From Paenibacillus sp. FSL R7-0337 (GTDB taxonomy: Bacteria; Bacillota; Bacilli; Paenibacillales; Paenibacillaceae), in contig NZ_CP150218.1 of assembly GCF_037969875.1 (NCBI RefSeq), positions 4,712,001 through 4,776,000 of the forward strand: DNA of 64,000 nucleotides, read 5' to 3'. Below are positions 60,899 through 64,000 of this stretch, piece by piece; positions within the stretch are counted from its first letter, which is position 1, and the number at the start of each line of letters is the position of its first letter. The notes beneath the pieces are model-generated. The model was not told the DNA's origin. It made no database searches and worked only from the letters and a program-made list of their open reading frames with translations. The position numbers were made by a program, and so were the translations under genes.

Positions 60899-62880
60899 AG
60901 ATGCTTAACACGGTCCCGGACTTCGGCTTGCTTGGCAGCATTGAAGCGGGTCTGGTAGTCACCGGTCAGATACCCGGTAACCCGGCGCAGACGGCGGATA
61001 TGGGTGGTATCCTCATGGGCATTGCAGGTCGGGCAATTCGTGCCGATAACCCCTTCATAGCCGCAGCCGGAGCAGCGGTCAATCGGATGATTAATGCTGA
61101 AGTAGCTGATGTCCTGCTCCAGCGCGTATTTGATGATTTTGACGAAGGCTGACGGGTTGCTCCGGGCATTGCCGTTCAGCTCGACATAGGAGATCGCTCC
61201 GGCGTTGCAATGTTCATGGAACGGAGCTTCCAGGCTGATCTTCTTAGCTGCGCTTAGTTCATAATAGACCGGAATGTGGAACGAGTTCGTATAGTATTCA
61301 CGGTCCGTTACCCCAGGGATAGAGCCGAGTACTTTGCGGTCGATCTTGGTGAACTTGCCGGAGAGACCTTCGGCTGGCGTTGCAAACAAGGTGATATTGA
61401 GGTTAAGCTCCTCGCTCTTGCGGTCGCAATATTCACGCATATGGCGGACGATAGCAACAGCCTTGGCGTGAATCTCCATATCTTCGCCGTGGTGCTTGCC
61501 GTACATGGCTTTCATACATTCAGCCATTCCAATGAAGCCCAGCGACAGACTGCCGTGCTTCAGCAGTTCGCCTACGCTGTCATCGGGGGCAAGCTGCTCG
61601 CCGCCTTCCCAGACGCCTTCACGCATCATGAAATCGGAGGCTTTGGCCTTCTGGGAAGCCTGGATACGGAAGCGGTGCAACAGGCCGTCCAGTGCAATAT
61701 CCATATAGTGATTGAGGTCGTCGAAGAATCCTGCTTCGTCAGCAGCGAGGCGGCGGCCGGTTATCGTGCCGTGGGCCAGTCCAAGACGCACCAGGTTGAG
61801 CGTGTTGAAGGACAGGTTGCCTTTGCCGGAGCAGTGGTTGCGTCCGAAGCGGTCGCTGAGTACACGGGTCCGGCAGCCCATCGTAGCGAACTCGGTATCC
61901 GGGTCAGCCGGATCATAATACTGCATGTTCAGCGGAGCGTCCAGATTGGCGAAGTTCGGATATAATCTGCGCGCCGAGCACTCGGCTGCCTTCAGGAACA
62001 GCTCGTAGTTAGGATCACCCGGTTGCTGGTTGATGCCTTGCTTGCATTTGAAAATCTGAATCGGGAACACCGGTGTCTCCCCGCTGCCCAGTCCGTTCAT
62101 CGTAGCCGTTAGCAACGAGCTGATCACAAGCTGGCCCTCTGGTGAGGTGCAGGTGCCGTAGTTGATGCTGGTAAAAGGAATCTGGCCGCCGGAGCGGCTG
62201 GACATCGTATTCAGGTTATGTACCATACTCTCTGCGGCCTGCAGGGTCTCGCTCTGCGTCTCCTTCAGGGCAAAACGGAAGGCGCGCGGATACTGCTCAG
62301 CCAGATCGCTGCGGCTCATCGTAATCTCCCCAAGTGCAGAACCCTCTGCATTCTCCTCGAAATACTCCAGACCTTTGCGGAAGAGCTTGGAGAAGGATTT
62401 GGTAACATAAGGGGCCAGGTCATAATCCAGCTTATTGGCGGATACGCCGCCGTACTGCGCATTCTGCTGTGACTGGAAAATAATCGCCACCAGCGACATC
62501 GCCGTCATAATCGAGTTAGGAGGCCGTACACTGCCGTTGCCGGTGTTGAAGCCTTCACGGAGAAGCCGTTCGAACGGAATGAAGATGCAGTTCGTGGTTC
62601 CAATGGCGTATTGATCAAGGTCATGTACATAGACGACATTATCCAGGGTAGCCTGTACCAGCTGTGGCGGCATGGTGAAATTGCGTGCATACCATTTGGA
62701 GTATTCACTGCCGAACTTGCTCATTTTGCCGGAGAAGCTCTCCCCGTTCAGGTTGGCGTTCTCGCGCAGCAGATCCAGATCCCGGCTGTCGATAATATCC
62801 CGTCCCAGATGAATGACCTCTTCCAAAAGATCCTCCTGTACAGCTTGTCCTTCGTTATAACGTTTCTCCAGCAGCGTCAT
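60895..62880 (-). CDS. nrdD: Class III anaerobic ribonucleoside-triphosphate reductase
   Basis: 661 residues, AGAGGAGAGAG before ATG. The central barrel is typical (FIPFERLLREGFNTGNGSVR; MGCRTRV); a C-terminal zinc site CSGCGYEGVIGTNCPTC and glycyl radical site RRVTGYLTGD, Gly636. No N-terminal ATP-cone is visible, so it is shorter than the E. coli enzyme. Oxygen-sensitive, formate-dependent NTP reduction. It follows a long regulatory leader. Confidence 0.95.
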   Translation of the reverse strand: MTLLEKRYNEGQAVQEDLLEEVIHLGRDIIDSRDLDLLRENANLNGESFSGKMSKFGSEYSKWYARNFTMPPQLVQATLDNVVYVHDLDQYAIGTTNCIFIPFERLLREGFNTGNGSVRPPNSIMTAMSLVAIIFQSQQNAQYGGVSANKLDYDLAPYVTKSFSKLFRKGLEYFEENAEGSALGEITMSRSDLAEQYPRAFRFALKETQSETLQAAESMVHNLNTMSSRSGGQIPFTSINYGTCTSPEGQLVISSLLTATMNGLGSGETPVFPIQIFKCKQGINQQPGDPNYELFLKAAECSARRLYPNFANLDAPLNMQYYDPADPDTEFATMGCRTRVLSDRFGRNHCSGKGNLSFNTLNLVRLGLAHGTITGRRLAADEAGFFDDLNHYMDIALDGLLHRFRIQASQKAKASDFMMREGVWEGGEQLAPDDSVGELLKHGSLSLGFIGMAECMKAMYGKHHGEDMEIHAKAVAIVRHMREYCDRKSEELNLNITLFATPAEGLSGKFTKIDRKVLGSIPGVTDREYYTNSFHIPVYYELSAAKKISLEAPFHEHCNAGAISYVELNGNARSNPSAFVKIIKYALEQDISYFSINHPIDRCSGCGYEGVIGTNCPTCNAHEDTTHIRRLRRVTGYLTGDYQTRFNAAKQAEVRDRVKHL

Positions 62881-62950
62881 TATTTAACTCTCTCCTCTCG
62901 GGTATTGTAAGCGTAATATGTAATATAGATAGAATGGTCAGGACATCAGT

Positions 62951-62987
62951 AAAAAAGCACCCCCGGCCGGGAAGGCCGGAAATGCCC
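62951..62987 (-). terminator. Terminator in the nrdD leader
   Basis: CCGGCC/GGCCGG core with flanking GGGCA pairing, then GCTTTTTT. Probably the platform for the upstream riboswitch or an attenuator. Confidence 0.8.
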
Positions 62988-63097
62988 GAATGCATGATGC
63001 AAAGATCCGGCAAGCGGAAATTTGCCTGTGGTCTGGGTGGAACATACGAGCAGACACGGGGCAAATAGCTTACGCCCGTTCTTGTATATTCCGCAGA

Positions 63098-63140
63098 GCC
63101 GATACCTGAAGATAATCCCCGATCGTCCTCAGGTATCGGC
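63098..63140 (-). other. 12-bp hairpin in the nrdD leader
   Basis: GCCGATACCTGA (63098-63109) pairs with TCAGGTATCGGC (63129-63140). Confidence 0.75.
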
Positions 63141-63226
63141 AGCCTATGGCCCGATTGACGGAAGGCTAACTCTGCTATGGCAGGCCGCATACGGACACCT
63201 CCCCTGTTCCTCGCAGGAGTCTAAGC

Positions 63227-63416
63227 GGTGCCACCGAAACAGGCAGGTCTCCTGGCTTCCGGCAACTCCTCCGGCGCCTTCCCGGGGGGCTTATTCAGCC
63301 CCTTAGTGGCAATTAGCCGGAGAATGCGGCCCAGGGGGCATCGCGCCCTGGGAGCATCCGGTTACAGTGGCGGGACCGCAGCGGTTTTGCACCGCGCTTC
63401 CCTATTAAGTCGCACC
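63227..63416 (-). ncRNA. Cobalamin riboswitch upstream of nrdDG
   Basis: Minus strand: GGGAAGCGCGGTGCAAAACC, GGTCCCGCCACTG and the 3' B12 box AAGCCAGGAGACCTGCC; P1 closes GGTGC (63416-63412) with GCACC (63231-63227). It is upstream of the class III RNR genes, whose product needs no B12. Confidence 0.92.
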
Positions 63417-63419
63417 TCT

Positions 63420-63425
63420 ATTATA
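63420..63425 (-). promoter_or_regulatory. nrdD promoter -10
   Basis: TATAAT on the minus strand, just before the riboswitch; the -35 region (about 63443-63448) is weak and overlaps an NrdR-like box. Confidence 0.6.
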
Positions 63426-63444
63426 AGGGGTGAAACACCCGTTT

Positions 63445-63492
63445 CTACTATATTTTGTTGTGATCTATTAAAGCTACCGCAATATATTGTGT
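63445..63492. promoter_or_regulatory. Pair of NrdR-like boxes
   Basis: Minus strand ACACAATATATTGCGG (63492-63477, close to ACACWATATWTTGTGT) and a weaker ACAAAATATAGTAG (63458-63445), centres about 32 bp apart, three helical turns, as for NrdR operators. Confidence 0.65.
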
Positions 63493-63540
63493 TTGTAAAT
63501 GTTTTTTTGCAATCCCGCACGGGGAGCGGGTTCGGCGCTT

Positions 63541-63582
63541 TTACTCACAGTTGATCCACAGTTAGTCCACAGGTAATCCACA
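63541..63582. promoter_or_regulatory. Cluster of four DnaA-box-like 11-mers
   Basis: TTACTCACA, TGATCCACA, TAGTCCACA and TAATCCACA start at 63541, 63552, 63563 and 63574, exactly 11 bp apart, 7-8 of 9 matches to TTATCCACA. Confidence 0.6.
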
Positions 63583-63718
63583 ACTTTCCTCTGAATCTGC
63601 CGTGAATGTTTCATAAAATCTCCGAAAATACGCCACAAAGAATCCATAAATAGAGTGCGTCTAATCCTGGTAATTATTTTGACGGATATTAATAGAATAG
63701 AGAGGGGTGGCAGGTGAT

Positions 63719-63747
63719 TTGTGGCAAGCTTGGCGAAGCGTTACAAT
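63719..63747 (+). promoter_or_regulatory. Promoter of the DUF77 gene
   Basis: TTGTGG (63719-63724), 17-base spacer, TACAAT (63742-63747). Confidence 0.5.
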
Positions 63748-63798
63748 AAGAGGATAAGTAAGAGGCAGGAACAACAGATAATTAGGAGGGAGATCACA

Positions 63799-64000
63799 AT
63801 GGCAATTGGCGAAGTGACCGTTATTCCGATTGGGACAGGCAGCACCAGCCTCAGCAGTTATGTGGCCGAGATGCAGCGCGTGCTGGAGACGGTGGAGGGC
63901 ATTACCTATGAGCTAACTTCTATGGGTACAATTATTGAGGGACCGGTAGCGCGGATTCTGGCTGCGGTAGAAGCGCTGCATGAGTCGCCGTTCACCGCCG
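63799..64000 (+). CDS. MTH1187 family thiamine-binding protein, partial
   Basis: TTAGGAGGGAGATCAC before ATG; 67 codons visible, 3' end beyond the window. MAIGEVTVIPIGTGSTSLSS, then YVAEMQRVLE and TYELTSMGTIIEG match the DUF77/YqgV family (about 100 residues), which binds hydroxymethylpyrimidine/thiamine and may act in salvage. Confidence 0.9.
   Translation, partial: MAIGEVTVIPIGTGSTSLSSYVAEMQRVLETVEGITYELTSMGTIIEGPVARILAAVEALHESPFTA

Larger units (their letters stand above)
62855..63190 (-). other. Possible upstream ORF in the nrdD leader
   Basis: 111-codon frame whose ATG (63190) has AGGGGAGGTG at 63205-63196, a near-perfect ribosome site. It ends 25 bases inside nrdD. The peptide has no recognisable fold and its DNA contains hairpins, so it may be a leader ORF that couples translation. 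Coding status uncertain. Confidence 0.35.

Noticed and set aside
63221..63240. T-box-like GGTGGCACCG upstream of nrdD
   Set aside because: It is the 3' strand of the cobalamin riboswitch P1 stem; no specifier or antiterminator layout.

Overview
The window is a Firmicutes chromosome segment. GC-rich third positions, strong GGAGG ribosome sites, YesM/YesN and LplB/LplC-type sugar systems, an SLH-anchored exoprotein, CcdC, YwbE, YezD and a serS T-box all point to Paenibacillus (inferred, no search run). It reads as ordinary chromosome with accessory islands. No rRNA, tRNA, CRISPR array, intact insertion sequence or prophage was seen.

Layout. 0-7.2 kb: partial MFS exporter, PNPOx-fold flavoprotein, EAL protein, then a response regulator-kinase-ABC-two permease operon of the bacitracin/lantibiotic-resistance type. 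7.4-11.8 kb: zinc/cadmium locus with a CzrA/SmtB-like ArsR repressor and divergent His-rich CDF exporter and P1B-ATPase sharing matched palindromic operators. 11.8-20 kb: chemoreceptor, L-lactate dehydrogenase, CcdC, GlsB-type membrane protein, lactonase, large membrane-anchored alpha/beta hydrolase. 20-23.5 kb: sulfate ABC genes (binding protein, CysT, CysW) plus YezD. 23.6-33.4 kb: small enzymes, a bifunctional NAD(P)HX repair enzyme with a long low-complexity insertion, an SDR pseudogene, serine dehydratase, YneQ-like, YwbE and HNH proteins. 33.4-47.5 kb: carbohydrate locus: LacI regulator, GH30, GH94 phosphorylase resembling 1,2-beta-oligoglucan phosphorylase, unknown protein, CUT1 ABC transporter, YesM/YesN pair. 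47.7-52.1 kb: AAC(3)-family acetyltransferase, histidine phosphatase, MFS exporter with an ArsR regulator, ECF-sigma remnant. 52.2-57.4 kb: 1709-residue secreted nuclease/5'-nucleotidase with SLH repeats. 58-60.3 kb: T-box-controlled serS, ssuE. 60.4-63.6 kb: anaerobic ribonucleotide reductase nrdD-nrdG with an elaborate leader. 63.8 kb to end: start of a thiamine-binding DUF77 gene.

Most notable non-coding structure. (1) nrdDG lies behind NrdR-like boxes, a cobalamin riboswitch, a possible upstream ORF with a perfect Shine-Dalgarno and a terminator hairpin; four DnaA-like 11-mers at exact 11-bp period lie just upstream. (2) A roughly 100-bp dispersed element with a covarying nested hairpin occurs three times complete and once as a 5' half. 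(3) Three unrelated sequence families form tandem arrays with the same 51-52-bp period, one of them carrying a 32-bp perfect palindrome.
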